The notes: a model not told the origin generated them from the sequence alone. Counted from the first letter of the stretch, positions 1-9,803 are shown. The stretch is DNA of 16,106 nt from Tulasnella sp. 424 (GCA_019633425.1 WSUB01000372.1:1-16106); one strand, 5' to 3'. Program-made: numbers and translations.

Positions 1-12
1 CGCCAATCAGCC

Positions 13-40
13 CTGTGACCTGTGACCTGTGACTTGTGAC
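13..40. repeat. 7-bp tandem repeat, four copies
   Basis: Three exact copies of CTGTGAC are followed by one variant, TTGTGAC. The array is bracketed by CCAATCA on each side, and its right edge can form a short hairpin (TGTGA-ccaa-TCACA). It is a small microsatellite with no evident function. Confidence 0.8.
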
Positions 41-115
41 CAATCACAGGTCTTTGGATTTTATAGCTGATATTCCCACATACAAAAACCCGGAGAAAAA
101 TCGCAGATTTTTTAT

Positions 116-152
116 GAGATTTTATTAGAGATTTTCGTTAGAGATTTTATTA
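116..152. repeat. AT-rich 12-13 bp tandem repeat, three copies
   Basis: Three adjacent copies of a unit close to GAGATTTTATTA (the second reads GAGATTTTCGTTA) lie in an AT-rich stretch from about 60 to 180. No gene overlaps it. Confidence 0.6.
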
Positions 153-189
153 TCGATTTTTTTCCTCAGAAAATTCCGTGATTTTCCAA

Positions 190-400
190 GGTGGTAAGTC
201 CAATGGCGTTTACCAGGGGTTCCCTAGGGGTTAGTGGAGTTGAGTAAAGGTTCACCGAAGGTTTAATGAGACTCACCGAGGGTTTGATGGAGGCAGAGTG
301 TACCTCACTGAGGTTTTGGTGGAGTGTTGCTTGGGTGTGCCGAAGGTTGGGTGAAGTCTATCAGCGGTCCTAATGGACTTCAACGGACTTCGCAAATGGA
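190..400. repeat. Degenerate GT-rich interspersed repeat, copy 1
   Basis: The stretch is made of imperfect units of roughly 25-30 bases built on a core like CCGAAGGTTTAATGAGACT or CCGAGGGTTTGATGGAG. The same style of sequence returns at about 5985-6230; compare GCCGAAGGTTGGGTGAAGTCT here with GCCAAGGTTTGGGCGGAGTCT there. No open frame of note runs through it, and the units are too diverged to set a firm period by eye. Confidence 0.45.
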
Positions 401-484
401 CCGATGAACGATCCCCTTCCACCGATTGTTGCTAATCTCAAAGTTTAATTACCTTCTCCAACTCGCTCGACACACTCGCCAACG

Positions 485-496
485 CATAAAATATGG
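485..496 (+). promoter_or_regulatory. Possible TATA-like element upstream of the 569 gene
   Basis: The sequence CATAAAATATGG lies about 75 bases before the chosen ATG at 569, after a pyrimidine-rich stretch (440-475). This is a plausible core promoter position but it is weak evidence, and an upstream ATG at 493 sits right beside it. Confidence 0.25.
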
Positions 497-568
497 CTCA
501 CAACCCATTTCAACCTCGACTGCAGCCTCGACGGGTTCTTCTCCCCCCTTCCATCGACATTCTCGAAC

Positions 569-2780
569 ATGCCCTCTCTCTTCCGCGATCTCAATACCAA
601 TGCCTCCCAAAAGCAATCCGGCTCGGACCAGGCTGGTACTACTACAGCCTCTACAGCAGTGACAGCACCCTCCCGGAAAACTCGCTCTACTCTCGCCAAG
701 GAAAGTGCGGCGATCCTCGCGGAAAATACCGACAGCGCAAATGGCACCACCGCATCGAAGGCAAATGGTCGGGCTCTTCGACAGACAATGAAGAAGAAAC
801 AGAAGGCTGTCGCATCTCAAGTTAGTATGGAGAAGGAGATGGAGGAGACTTTTATCGCTGCGGGTGGCATCATTACCAACGGGCGGAGGTGTGTTTACAG
901 AGCATGTTCAAGTCAAACCCTCTTCCCTGATGTTGCCTCGCATTAGCGCTGCTGCCAAGCTTGACAAGCGTAAGGTTACCCTCGATGCACCCGGTCGACT
1001 TGCTGCCTCAATCGCTCAAACTCCCATCAAAGCCGTCCCCAACAAGCAAAGGTTTGCTTTTGGGTGAGTTCTAAATTTGCGTCGGTTCAGACTGCAACTA
1101 AGCTACATTGCGATTCCCTTCCAGGGCTCCCCCTTCAAACCACTTCAGCCCTGCACCGTCCATCCCTCCCACCCCTCCCGCTGCCATTCGCTCTCCCTCG
1201 CCAATTGTCGCCAACCAGCAAGCCGCTTTCCCTCGAACCGACAACAACCTCGAGCAACCACGGGTCCCTTCACCGACACCCGTTCCGGACGAAAAACCCA
1301 ATGTTCCAGTCCGCCTTGAAATCATCCCGTATGGATTCCGGGACAAGGCCTTTGCTCCCACTACCACACTGTTCGTCAACGTACCTGTCGGAGATCCCAA
1401 ACCTTCAGGAAAAGTGACCTGCCGCCTCTCGGATGTCCTCCCTGAGGCGGCGAAGTTCGAGAGTCCTTTGAAATGTAAGACTTAACCTGCCATTCTCACC
1501 GCTTTTTCTGACCATTGCTCCCACCAGCTCATGACCACAAGCTCTACCGTCCGGTCTATGGCGCTGAGCCTGCCGTTCTAGGGCGTGGAGACATGCTAAG
1601 CAACCCAGTTCTAGGGGGCCACCTTCGCCAGCACGACATCCTCGACACGTTTGAAGTCACACCCACACACGTGGGCGGCCGCATGATCTATACCGGAATC
1701 ACTATCTTTGTTGATGAAACTTCCAAGGTACGAGTTTTTGCGCATCCAAGCATGAGCAACGTCCTAATATCCTATTCAGTCGAGTGACAGACCATCCGGC
1801 CCACCACCCAAGGTTCATCGATCACTTTCACAGCCTCGCCGACATTCCGCCAGCTCCGGCGATGAAAGACCTTTGCTGGACAATGGCCTGAGTGATGGTT
1901 CACCCACCCCTTGTCGCAATCGCCCTGCTTCTCCATCAGCACGCCATTCCGTTGAGCCAGAAGGAATCGCCGAGACACCCAAGCCACGCTCTAAGCGGCC
2001 ACTCTCGACTAAGGCCAAATCCTCCCGACCTAACAAGAAACCAAAACTCGACATCAGTGATGAAGAAGAGTCTGATCAGTTGTCACGGGAGGATCAACTC
2101 CGCTTGCTTTATCGCTGGATTCGGTCTGAATGGGAGCTCAAGACGGGTCAGCTACCTGGGGAGGTCAAATGTGACAGGGCAAGGCAAGCGTTGGATCGCT
2201 ACAGGAAAGTCAAGGAGATCATCGAGACCTTCTCCAGCTGGGGCAATTGCGTCCCAGAGAAGAAAGGTGGGTTCCTATTCGGTGTTGTTTCTATTTGTGC
2301 TTATCCTTTTCTTTTCTAGGCATTCCCTCGGAGATCCGTGGCATGTATGTTCAGGCCTTGGACATCCAGACTGCGCTTGGTTTCAAAGACGGCAAGTGGC
2401 ACGCCCTAGCAAAGTGTTGGAGCAGCCAAGAGCTCGCCGGTTGCAAGATCATTCAGCAATGGGTTCAAGATCCGGATGCGGAAATCAACGGCCCTCATGG
2501 TCCAGAGAAAGCTTTTCCTCACCTCAACGGCCTCCGTTTCAATGACTTGAAGACCATGATGGTACTGGACCGTCAGGGTGAGCTGACTCGCTTTGGTCCG
2601 AAGGACGGAGAGGATCAAGACAATGGGTACAACTCTGGTGCCTCTCGCAGGTCATCTTCGCGGCCCCGATTCATGTCGGCAGACCTAGATGAAGATGAGG
2701 ATGACCGCTATGAGAAGTCCAAGGCTCGTCCAAGGGAGAGGTTGCCGCAGAAGAAGCTATCCGGCCGCCGCGCTTATTAG
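569..2780 (+). CDS. Hypothetical nuclear-type protein, six exons
   Basis: I do not recognise this family. The exon model is 569-820, 903-1063, 1125-1474, 1528-1727, 1780-2266 and 2320-2780, giving 636 residues, with every junction keeping frame. Introns are 52-61 bases except the first (82), whose acceptor (TTTACAGAG) is unusual and is the weakest point of the model. The N-terminal ~170 residues are Ser/Thr/Ala/Pro-rich and low in complexity. A more ordered block starting VPVRLEIIPYGF (about residue 190) runs through exon 4. A basic, nuclear-localisation-like segment (PRSKRPLSTKAK, then RPNKKPKLD) precedes an acidic run DEEES. Exons 5-6 encode a helical, Trp-containing part (LYRWIRSEWELKTGQLPGEV) and end in a basic tail. 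The ATG at 569 was chosen because it is in frame with the rest; the ATG at 493 is not. A nuclear or chromatin role is inference only. Confidence 0.7.
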
Positions 2781-2958
2781 ATGATAATTAGATAGCTGGC
2801 GGATGCAACCCAGAGTATGAGTAGAGATATCTTGTGCTGTGGTAGCTGTTGTACTGTAATTTTTATCGAATATTTACCATCTTCTGACCTCCACCGGACG
2901 GGAGTCACGCGCGAAAAATGATCGATTTTTGCTTCAACCAAACCCAGGCCACACCCAA

Positions 2959-5294
2959 ATGATCACCCTCGCCAACTTCAAACAGTTTTTTAGCTCTCAG
3001 CTTCCCGGAACCACTTCTCTTCACCATGCTCTAAGTATCTTTGGGACCATAGTAGCTATAACACCCCTCATCCGACTTCATCGTACCCAACGGACCGTGG
3101 CGAATATCCAGCAAACCGGATGGCTTAAAAGCGCACAGGATGCTATTAGGAGAGTAGTTGGGAACACTGCAACCTTTTACTCTGCGGGATTGGAGACTAT
3201 GGGACCATCTGAAGAGGAGGGAGAGGTCTTGGTGGAAGCCCTGCCGAAGCTAATGGAGGAGCTCGGGATCGGGAGAGACGACTCATTGGAGTCCCTTGAA
3301 GGTGGATTATCAATCCCAGCTGTGCTAGTCACTCAACACCGCCGCTGCATGTTCTGCATCGAACAAACGACCAGAAAAGGGAAACCTTTGCAACAACGCC
3401 GCCAACCCACCCAGGTATCTCTCATCACGGGGGCATACACCCAAGTTGAAGCATACCTTTACATCCCCCACTGTTACGCCTGTGGGGCAGACTACTTCCC
3501 TGACCGAATTGTCAAATCTCATCAAGGAGAGAAACGACAAAGCTACATTTATGACGCTCAGTACCTACGGATCTCAAAGCCGGCAAAGCTGTGGATCAAT
3601 CGTTCCATTGCAGTTGGTCAAGCTCAATCCATACTGCAACACCAGACATTCTCCGGATATGCATCCTGGTTTAACAAGACCCATGGTCCCCATGGCTTCG
3701 CTCATCAAGCCAGCTCCGGTGGCCAAGCCTCAGCTTGTCGTCCGCGCTTAACTAGCGAACAGTCATACCATATATTTGTGGAGCATATGGTTCGGGTGCT
3801 TGGCAATGCTGAGCCACAGGACTCCAGTATTTTCCATACTCGGCAAGACCCCGAAACTGAGAACTTGGTAAAGGAAGCCAATCGTTGGTTTGTGCGCAAT
3901 GGGGTTCTTCCCAGTGCCCTCCACCATTCGTGTGAGGACTGCACACACGAGAAGCGCTATCGGGTGTTGGGCAACACCGAGAACCAAGACGGACAATATG
4001 CGGTGGCAAGTGTTGAAGCAGGAAGAAATGCAACTGGTCCTGTGGGGGGCTGGCCGATTCTCCAGATAAAGACCCTGAAGGAACACTCCTTTTGACCACC
4101 CTAGGGGCACAATCAAATGTCACGCGCCCTGCCAATTCTCAAAATGAAGTTGTCTGGATGGCGGTTCTGGATGGAAAGGTTGTTGGACATCTGGTAAGGA
4201 TGAAAGACCATCTGAATGAGACTCTGGCACTAATAATCATTCAGCTTTGCAACGCTCCGGTAGATCCTCCCTGCCCAAATCCCCCTGCAGACTTCAAGTC
4301 TGCCAGGTTCTGTGAGAACCACAAGGAGTTCTACAATACCTGCGGCATAGTTGGTTGCAACCAGCCGGTCTCGCTCCCAACCAAAGTCTGCAGCCAAGAA
4401 TCTCACCAAGAGTTCTTCCGCCGATGGGAGGTCAGATTTGGGGGTTCCTCGGTCTATTCTGTTAAAAGGACCATGGAGCGTCGCTTGGAAGCCAAACAGC
4501 AGGCTGAATCTGGCACCCAGGGGCCATCACTCCCCTCCCTACCACCACTCCCAACACTATCCGACAATGATCCTGCCTATCCGAGGGATGGGAATGTTAA
4601 GCACACATTCCAAGCAACAAGGTCGTACTGTGTCCAGATTGCGTCATGGGCATGTGGAATGCCTATTGCTGCAGCCAAGCTATACACCTCTGAAAGTGAG
4701 ACCCAAGTCATCGCATTCCTGGACAAAGTCTGGCCAAAGGATGCTGGGCATCTCCTTCCAGATTACATTGCCTATGATCGAGCATGCTTCCTACTTCGGC
4801 ACCTTGCAACTCACAACATTGCCAGCCCTTGGGTCCAGCATGTCCGTCTCATTGTGGATGCATGGCACTACATTGGTCATCGCCCAGATGACATTGTCTG
4901 TCGTACCCGCTGTAACCCAGCTCCAGTAGATGGATCCCAGCCAGACCTTGTTGTTGAAGAGGTTGATGGAGAGGGTCGGGTCCATAAGAAACGTGCATTT
5001 AACACTGAAGTTGCAGAGCAGCTCAATGCATGGTTTGACGGATTCAAGGGAGCTCTCAACAGGATGACGGACTATAATTTTGATTTTGTTGTCCACTGTG
5101 TTCTCTTTCTGTACTCAAGGGACTGGGAGTACCGGAAGGAAGAAAAGAGACGTAGGCTACAGAGAGTGCAGGAGCGGCATGATGCACGCGATGCAGAAGC
5201 CAGAGATGTTGGTATGGATGTTGATGGGGCCATGGGGAGCGACCTGGATCAAAGTGGTCCCGATAGTGGCAACTCTTCAGATGTTTCTTTTTAA
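2959..5294 (+). CDS. KDZ transposase with CxC5 and CxC6 cysteine clusters
   Basis: This encodes a transposase of the Kyakuja-Dileera-Zisupton class, RNase H-fold enzymes that move DNA transposons and are abundant in basidiomycetes. The N-terminal part carries a CxC5-type cluster (CMFC near residue 130, CYAC near residue 174, then HHSCEDCTHEKRY). After it come the first likely catalytic Asp (VWMAVLDGK) and a CxC6-type cluster (FCENHKEFYNTCGIVGCNQP). The core follows with YIAYDRACFLLRHL, VDAWHYIGH, CRTRCNPAP and NTEVAEQLNAWF, whose Asp, His and Glu look retained. The intron at 4194-4244 (GTAAGG...TTCAG) is convincing. The switch from frame 1 to frame 3 needs either an intron at about 4010-4065 (weak donor GTGTTG, acceptor TTCTCCAG), which gives 742 residues, or a frameshift mutation. 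The start is the first ATG in the open frame; one or more upstream exons are not excluded. The gene sits 178 bases after the previous one. No terminal inverted repeats were found. Confidence 0.88.
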
Positions 5295-5561
5295 TCAGTT
5301 TTGGATTTTGAATGAAGTAAATCTGTCAGACAGCGAGTTATCGACAGTTGTCGCAATTGGTGCAATGGGCGGTCTTGTGGGAGGAATATTGATCATGCTT
5401 CCCCAAGCTGCCATAGACCTTTGAACCATTTTTGCAACACTTCTGAGACCATTCAGTATGTATTACATGTGTTTTTCGAGCAACTAAGTCCGTAGTTTAA
5501 GAGCAAAATTCTCAACGGGGGAACCTCCTGTCTGGCACTCTGTGGCAGCCTTACTAAGTCG
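5295..5561. other. Stretch between the transposase gene and the foldback element
   Basis: I see no gene here. A short frame after the transposase stop includes a hydrophobic run (VVAIGAMGGLVGGILIM, around 5348-5400), but it has no start codon or support of its own. The stretch may hold the 3' end of the transposon; I could not find terminal inverted repeats pairing it with 2780-2960. Confidence 0.4.
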
Positions 5562-5918
5562 CTAGCCCGCCCTCGCAGCCCTAAACTCCCTTTTTGAACA
5601 CCCCCTCTCCCTACCACAGCAGTTTATAGAGCTCTAATATGTACGTAATATCATATTTTCTTTTGAATGGTGGTGTTTGGTGGTGTGGTTAGCTATCGGC
5701 AGCTGGTGCAAATGCGACCTCAGGGGGAACTGCATTCAGAGTCGTCGAGTTCCCCCTGGGGTCGCATTTGCACCAGCTGCCGATAGCCAACCACACCATC
5801 AAATTGCGAAATTCAAAAAGGAATATGATACTACATACAAATTAGAGCTCCATAAAACCGTTGTGGTAGGGATGGGAGGTGTTCAAAAAGGGAGTTCAGG
5901 GCTGCAAGGATGGGCGAG
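5562..5918. mobile_element. Foldback / MITE-like element with 170-base inverted arms
   Basis: The left arm (5562-5731) and right arm (5748-5918) are reverse complements around a 16-base loop (5732-5747). The inner 51 bases of each arm match with about two mismatches: the left reads TGGTGTGGTTAGCTATCGGC inward, and the right is its complement with one change in that part. The outer ~120 bases match at roughly 80 percent with a one-base gap, including GCAGCCCT.AACTCCC and GAGCTCTAAT on both sides. There is no coding potential. This is the shape of a non-autonomous foldback element or MITE. I could not see a clear target-site duplication outside the arms, so its class is open; mobilisation by a relative of the adjacent KDZ transposase is only a guess. 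Confidence 0.8.
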
Positions 5919-5984
5919 AACATTAAAAGAATTAATAACGAAGCCATTGCCCCATGTCGGTCCAACACTTTACTACACCTCCTT

Positions 5985-6230
5985 AGTACACCAGCAGGCC
6001 CTCAGTGGGGTTCCAGTGAAGGTTTAATAACCCACAGTGGGGTCCTGCCGAGGGTGTAGGGGCACCTCAGTAGGGATATGGTGAAGTCTGCTGGGGTGTC
6101 GGTGAAGGTACAAGGAAGTTCTGAGAGGTGTGGCTGAGGTCCATTGAAGCGACAGTGTGGTTCAGTGAAGGCTTAGTGAAGCTGAGCTGCGGTCCGCCAA
6201 GGTTTGGGCGGAGTCTGAACGATGTTCCCA
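5985..6230. repeat. Degenerate GT-rich interspersed repeat, copy 2
   Basis: Imperfect units such as CAGTGGGGTTCCAGTGAAGG, CAGTGGGGTCCTGCCGAGGG and CAGTGTGGTTCAGTGAAGGC follow one another without a strict period. The composition and core words match the stretch at 190-400. It lies between the foldback element and the broken glucanase copy, and it has no coding potential. Confidence 0.5.
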
Positions 6231-6317
6231 CTCCGGGCGTTCTACTGGGATCTGCACCCAGCCCTCTGACTTTCTAATCCGCCGAGATCTCTGTCATATG
6301 GGCACTTGCTCAGCCTC

Positions 6318-6652
6318 AAAGCTATCCTATCAAAATTCAGTCCACAGTGAAGGCACAATTGACAAGTCTCCCATTTTTTTGCAAAAAGTACAAATGGTAC
6401 AGAGCGAATGGATGAAACCAGTTTTACATTCGAGCGTAGTGCCAACAGTGGACAAGCCGTAGATGTAGACATTAGAGGAATCGGAGCCTACTTTAACGAT
6501 CGAGGTTTGGCAGGTGTAGGATCTTGGCAGTAGTTCTATGAAATGAAGTATATGTTACTCTGCGAAAGTACGGTATGGATAGAGCGACGGAGACTCACGG
6601 AGAAGAACGAATGGCGACCAACGCCATAAATATAGATCTGCTGAGAGTTTGC
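6318..6652 (-). pseudogene. Broken copy of the 3' end of the GH55 glucanase gene
   Basis: This stretch matches 13383-13911, the last exons and 3' flank of the intact glucanase gene, in the same orientation. Recognisable minus-strand pieces include ANSQQIYIYGVGRHSFFS, the intron donor GTGAGT, and the 3' words before and after the stop. Against the parent it has lost about 170 bases inside the last exon (parent about 13517-13689, with GCGTA left at the join), about 10 bases near 6520 (parent GTCAAGCAAT), and about 19 bases near 6350 in the 3' flank, with many scattered substitutions. The losses shift the frame and nothing upstream of the penultimate exon is present, so it cannot make the enzyme. 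It is a truncated duplicate, not a separate gene. Confidence 0.88.
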
Positions 6653-7377
6653 GAAGTGGCCCTTGGTGTCTTCCGCATTACACAGTTTGCGTGACGACGA
6701 CGGTTCGAAGATACGCATCGCAATGTCCCGTATCCAACCTGTGGCAAATCTGCAACGTCCGGAGGGTAGAGTCCGATGCGTCTATCGCGCCGTCAAGGTT
6801 TGAAAGCTCTGGCTGCTGCAGCGACATATGGTTCCTGAAAGAAGATCATCGATAGATCTTGCCGCATCTCGCGAGACTTCCGAATCTTGGCGCGTAAGAG
6901 GGGATTGGACGGGGCGTTCCACGGGGACCGGCCAGCCATTTTCACAATATCCCATACGACAACGCAGCGAATACGCCAGCAGGTGAAGGGCGTTAAGTTG
7001 GCACCCTGCTCCAAAGCCGAGTGAAGTGGAGAAAGGTGATGGAGGGAGGGGGAGTAGTGGTGTGAACAGGCTCCATAACCACCGGACGTCTTAAATCTTC
7101 AAAGGATCCCGGGCGGTTTGGTGGCGGTGCTTCCTTCTCCAGCATTTGCTTCTGATATCGACGCAACGTTGCTTGACGGCCGAAAAGCGAGTTTTGAACG
7201 CGAAGAAGAGACGAGATCTCCGCGGTCGGTTTTCGAGCCTGTTATCAATAAGGAGTTCTTCGGCGGGGGAACCTCGACTAAAACTTGAACATCGACCATG
7301 GTTCGGTTTTGTTGTTGAGATGAAGATGGTGTTGTCTTGCAGGCATCTCGCTTGCATATAAGAGTTTAATGTTCGGC
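6653..7377. other. No confident gene; weak minus-strand open frame
   Basis: Downstream of the glucanase fragment I see no recognisable protein. On the minus strand an ATG at 7299 lies in a good fungal context (CAACAAAACCGAACC before it) and opens 66 codons (MVDVQVLVEVPPPKNSLLIT at the start) to a stop at 7099. A TATA-like TTATATGCAAG lies about 70 bases before it. The frame could be a first exon or chance; no convincing continuation was found. A further minus-strand frame at 6793-7014 is likewise unsupported. Confidence 0.3.
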
Positions 7378-7737
7378 TCAGTGGGTCAAGAACGAAATTG
7401 GCGGAAAGGAAGCGTTGGAAGCGATACAAGTTGAACGGATTCTGGTGGGAGAGAGGGATCAGGAAAATGAAGACTGATTTACTACATTCTTTCGAGCCTT
7501 TCACCGGTCTCGACGCTCGTGATGGTGCTCACCAGCAGCATTCAATAGTCCCAAACCGATTGCAACGCATCGCTCAGGGACGGTAGGCGCAAGACGGTCC
7601 AGAACGGAGTCGTACAAAGCAAGCTCCTTTCCCCCACTATCCGGCTTCGCCCATGTGTTGTTTTGGATTTCGGCTGCATCGGTTTTGAACGACTTCCTTG
7701 GCCCAGCGTTCTTGGTGGCTCGCAGGATCCGTCGCAT
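7378..7737 (-). CDS. Possible small hypothetical protein, two exons
   Basis: The tentative model has exon 1 at 7737-7505, an intron at 7504-7442 (GTGAAA donor, CTGAT branch-like word, CTCTCTCCCACCAG acceptor) and exon 2 at 7441-7378, giving 98 residues. The intron is well formed and preserves frame, which is the main support. The protein starts MRRILRATKNAGPRKSFK, contains a segment ALYDSVLDRLAPTVPERC, and has a His/Arg-rich piece (GEHHHERRD). I do not recognise it. The frame is open for a few codons before the ATG (NASETLDN), so this may be an internal exon of a longer or decayed gene that also includes the next feature. It may also be chance. Confidence 0.3.
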
Positions 7738-7920
7738 ATTATCAAGCGTTTCGGAGGCGTTTCATCGAAACCGTGGGCACGTCATCTACGGAATAAAGCC
7801 GATGTTTTTCAAGTAGACTACATGAGGGACGTCTAAGTGCTTGATGAGCATACGAGTGAGGTGCATGCGACTGGGGTGAGTGGTTCCAGTCTAAACGGAC
7901 ACTTGACGGCGACCTCACGA

Positions 7921-8546
7921 TCAGGGCTCGATGGTAAATCCGCGCGCTTTCTCAGGTCCCCCCCCCCCGAAGGGAAAGCGACTCGATCGAGTTCTCTGTT
8001 TTCGGGTAACGGTAAATAGCCTGGTAGCGCCGTCTTTAGCCTCTGAGTCTATCGTCTCGTTTAGAGGATTGATAACTGACGCTATTTCGCGACGCATCCC
8101 TTGCACGAATCTCCGCGCACTGCTGGGAGGCGCGGCTTGAAAGATTCGTGAATTCCTTTGTTTTGAGAAACGCAGTTTGTTTGGTGATTCCGCCCTTTTC
8201 GACGGTACGTCTTTACCGCTTTGCCCGTGTCGATGCGTCCCGGCGGGCCTATCTTTTTCTTTCAGATCAGGACCTTTGTGTATGGATTCATGGTCTCCTT
8301 CAAAAGGCAACGTTTGTATTTCTGCCTGTAACAGCCCGCTAAATCAAGGAATCGACTCGGTATGAGTACTCTCACGCCAAATTGATCGGGTGTATATGTT
8401 GAATGTGGTGTGAGTGGTGTGGCCCTCCACGGGGGATATGTGGAAATGCTGTCGATAGTTGAAGTTACCGGCGCGGCTTGGAAGACTGGGTAAATTGAAG
8501 GGTCAAGAGCATAACTTGGAAACGGGAAAAGTAGACCATGTTCCAT
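7921..8546 (-). CDS. Possible hypothetical protein, two exons, ends at a poly-G tract
   Basis: The model has exon 1 at 8546-8376 and exon 2 at 8325-7921, with an intron at 8375-8326 (GTGAGA donor, TGTTACAG acceptor) that keeps frame, giving 191 residues. The N-terminal part is Pro/Ser/Thr-rich (MEHGLLFPFPSYALDPSIYP); the middle is basic and polar (KDVPSKRAESPNKLRFSKQR). No domain is recognised. An 11-G run on the coding strand (7958-7968) puts four glycines in the protein, and the stop follows soon after. A tract of 10 or 13 G would read on through LRKRADLPSSPD toward a possible GTGAGG donor. The true 3' end, and whether the gene is intact, are therefore open. Confidence 0.35.
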
Positions 8547-8572
8547 CTCAGTCTTTTTTACGTGGCTGCGCA

Positions 8573-9803
8573 CTACAATGTCCCTTTATCTTGTGACGCG
8601 TGCCAGTGACCGTACGAGATTTTGACTTCGTGACGACAACGCACGGACTTGCAAGAAACAGTCTCCAAAGAGAAGGAGCGCACAACTACAGGACCGATGC
8701 GCCTTACAAAGAAAGGTAAGTAGAGATGCAACCTGTAGCTGGCGGAGAGGACTCGAGTCCGTTCTTTTATTCCCCCTCCCATGCACGATTCACCACCCAC
8801 TCCCTCGTAACCCCCTCTCAGCTTCCCCGCTCAGTCCAACTCTCTACGAGTCCCATCGACGAGCGGCGACTCCTATCGTTACCTAGAATCTTCTTGCTTA
8901 GGTATCCTATATGCAAAAAGACGACAATCGAGATATTAAACCCTCCTCTCTGGCTTCGCTTAATCAGAGAGTCGGGGACACTAAGAGCCTCCTCGTTTCG
9001 TATCCCCCTTCACTCGAGCCCATTACTATTCCTACCTTATTTCTAAGTAACTACTCTCTCCACAAAGATCTCTTCGACCATATCCGTGCAGAAGTGTCTC
9101 GATTACACCCGGCCGCTGCCAGTGGCCACTAATATACTCACCGAACGAAGCAAACGAGACCCCCAACGATGCAACCCATCATTCCCCAAATCTAGCTTCG
9201 TACTGATGAGAGAGATCAAGCGCACCGACAACGTTCGACCCTATCATTTCAGATCTGCATTTCCATCCCTACGTTCGACCCTCATCTTTTTTCATGCGAA
9301 CCCTCCACGCCGATCGATTTAATCGACTAATAGTTACGCTAGACACGCTGAAAAGTAACTTTGTTGCCCAGGGGTACGGAGACGAAGTGGGCATCGCTGA
9401 TCGATTCTAAGTGTACAATCGGTTGTTGTACTAGAGCCACACGTATTAGCATGGCTGTGTGCACTAGGGCCGCGCGTTCACTTGAAGTTCAGGTCGACCC
9501 GACTTATTCAAAGGAAAGAGCCCAGGAATATGAGACTCGGTAGTAAGTAGCGAGTTCGCGGGTCCGATCGACTAAGGGCCTTCGGGAGACCGAAAGACTA
9601 CTTCGTGGAAGCGAATCGAAGGTGGATGGTAGTATCACGTTATCTTATCTGCAACAGGGGTGATGTGGTGGCGCGCAACGAACATTCCAAGAGAGAAAAG
9701 GCCTCGAAAGCGCACATGACTGTGGTACACATCCTTTGCCTCGAGGCACAGAGGAGAGCGGCACGAGCGCGGTTCACGAGTGCTTCCCGCCTGGCTTCCC
9801 GTG
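8573..9803. other. Long stretch without a confident gene
   Basis: The stretch from 8750 to 9330 is pyrimidine-rich on the + strand. One ATG frame at 8911-9132 encodes 73 residues (ends HIRAEVSRLHPAAASGH) and could be a small gene or an exon, but it has no domain and no obvious splice partner. The phrase ACGTTCGACCCT occurs twice, about 40 bases apart, near 9232-9285. The remainder to 9803 shows short open frames only. I see no RNA gene. Confidence 0.4.

Noticed and set aside
13..40. The 7-bp array as a telomere or CRISPR-like repeat.
   Set aside because: There are only four adjoining copies without spacers, and the unit is not a TTAGGG-type telomere repeat.
445..820. Two overlapping minus-strand open frames at the start of the unknown gene.
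   Set aside because: They are antisense to the first exon, biased in composition, and without splice partners or domains.
3752..4135. Minus-strand open frames of 117-127 codons opposite the transposase.
   Set aside because: They are shadows of the transposase coding sequence, which shows CxC5 motifs on the + strand.
5677..6027. A 116-codon + strand open frame across the foldback element.
   Set aside because: It runs through both arms and the loop of the inverted repeat and has no ATG context or domain.
6695..6720. GGTTCGAAGAT resembling a tRNA T-loop (B box).
   Set aside because: No matching A box, acceptor stem or anticodon arm could be placed upstream.
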